Assembly (NCBI GenBank): GCA_025361325.1
Contig: JANYAL010000298.1
Location: forward strand, 1-6,276
DNA from: Bacteroidota bacterium
Lineage (GTDB): Bacteria; Bacteroidota; Bacteroidia; Chitinophagales; Chitinophagaceae
DNA: 6,276 nt
Direction: 5' to 3'
Part shown: positions 5,551 through 6,276 of the stretch, piece after piece
Position numbering within the stretch: the first letter of the stretch is position 1
How the letters are laid out: every line of letters starts with the position of its first letter
Notes under the pieces: model-generated
What the model saw: only the letters and a program-made list of their open reading frames with translations
What the model was told of the DNA's origin: nothing
Databases searched by the model: none
Position numbers and translations under genes: made by a program

Positions 5551-6276
5551 ATGAGTGTAGTTGATTTAGTTATGCCAAAACTGGGTGAAAGTATCATGGA
5601 AGCTACGATCTTAAAATGGCACAAGAAACCCGGAGATGCGGTCAGGCAGGATGAAACAGTTCTTGATATTGCCACCGATAAAGTAGATAGCGAGGTGCCC
5701 TCTACTGCTGAGGGTGTGATCGAATCCCTTTTATTCAAAGAGAATGAAGTGGTGCCCATCGGTGCGGTAATTGCAAAAATAAGGGTGGGTGCAAATACTG
5801 CGGTCACTGAGAAACAGCCTGCCGCTCCGGTAAAACAGCCGGAATACGAGGATGCAAAAGTTGTTGAAGAGATCCCGTATCAGCCTGCGCCAATTTCTTC
5901 CTCTACACAGGCACAAAAAACAGCCCTACGTTTTTATTCTCCCTTAGTGCTCAACATTGCACAACAGGAAGGCATCAGCATCGCAGAACTGGAGCAGATA
6001 CCCGGAACCGGACAGGACGGAAGGGTGAGCAAAAAGGATATCCTGATGTACGTAGGGAACAGATCAGGTGGTCATAAAACAATGATCTTTAACGATACGG
6101 TACAACAGGAAAGATCTTCAATTTCAACTGAAACAGACAATGAGATCACATTGGTAGGAAACCAGCAGCTGGCAGTGACCAGTTATACCGGAAATATTGA
6201 GGTTATTGAAATGGACCGTATGCGTAAAATGATTGCGAAACATATGGTCGACAGCAAACGTACCAGTCCGCATGTG
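5551..6276 (+). CDS. 2-oxo acid dehydrogenase E2 component (dihydrolipoamide acyltransferase), 3' truncated by window
   Basis: E2 is the core of 2-oxo acid dehydrogenase complexes: its lipoyl arm takes the acyl group from E1 and passes it to CoA. The frame is open from ATG 5551 to the window end (242 codons) with no stop. Residues 2-78 form one lipoyl domain opening VDLVMPKLGESIMEATILKW, with the lipoylated lysine at Lys44 in IATDKVDSEVP. A linker (about 80-127) follows. The E1/E3-binding domain spans 128-168 (YSPLVLNIAQQEGISIAELE, then IPGTGQDGRVSKKDI). A second, polar linker (169-215) leads into the start of the catalytic domain, VIEMDRMRKMIAKHM (218-232). The catalytic HxxxD motif lies beyond the edge. 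A single lipoyl domain of this type is common in Bacteroidota E2 proteins. Whether the complex uses pyruvate, branched-chain 2-oxo acids or 2-oxoglutarate cannot be decided here; the E1 and E3 genes are not in view. It follows cinA by 120 bp on the same strand. Confidence 0.93.
   Translation, partial: MSVVDLVMPKLGESIMEATILKWHKKPGDAVRQDETVLDIATDKVDSEVPSTAEGVIESLLFKENEVVPIGAVIAKIRVGANTAVTEKQPAAPVKQPEYEDAKVVEEIPYQPAPISSSTQAQKTALRFYSPLVLNIAQQEGISIAELEQIPGTGQDGRVSKKDILMYVGNRSGGHKTMIFNDTVQQERSSISTETDNEITLVGNQQLAVTSYTGNIEVIEMDRMRKMIAKHMVDSKRTSPHV

Overview
The window looks like chromosomal housekeeping DNA from a member of the Bacteroidota, most likely in or near the Chitinophagaceae. Three things support this. 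The FabI N-terminus (MSYNLLKGKKGIIFGALDEK) and the wording of the CinA and E2 motifs have the style of that group. There is a DUF6526-type membrane protein. Start codons mostly lack a Shine-Dalgarno sequence and sit in A/T-rich leaders, and some leaders contain matches to the Bacteroidota promoter pattern TTTG-N17-23-TAnnTTTG. The assignment to a group is inferred from memory of protein families, not from a search.

Layout. The left two thirds (1-4139) is a minus-strand series read from right to left: dacB (periplasmic D-Ala-D-Ala carboxypeptidase/endopeptidase, PBP4 family), a two-helix DUF6526-type membrane protein, recN (SMC-like DNA repair ATPase), a small two-helix membrane protein close behind recN, and the 5' end of fabI (enoyl-ACP reductase), which runs off the left edge. 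The right third is on the plus strand: cinA, divergent from dacB across only 43 bp, then after a 120 bp gap the start of a lipoyl-bearing E2 acyltransferase gene that runs off the right edge.

How the genes relate. They do not form one pathway. They cover wall remodelling (dacB), double-strand break repair (recN), fatty-acid elongation (fabI), pyridine-nucleotide salvage/housecleaning (cinA) and central 2-oxo acid oxidation (E2). The minus-strand genes are probably not one transcript. There are gaps of 124 bp before recN and 94 bp before fabI, and each holds a promoter-like sequence. recN and the small membrane gene behind it (7 nt apart) are very likely co-transcribed.

I found no mobile element, CRISPR array, tRNA, rRNA or undescribed multi-gene system. 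The most interesting signal is a near-perfect 23 bp inverted repeat in the recN leader, which looks like an operator. Next are a K-D-G triad in DacB where K-T-G or K-S-G is expected, and the uncharacterised small membrane gene coupled to recN.
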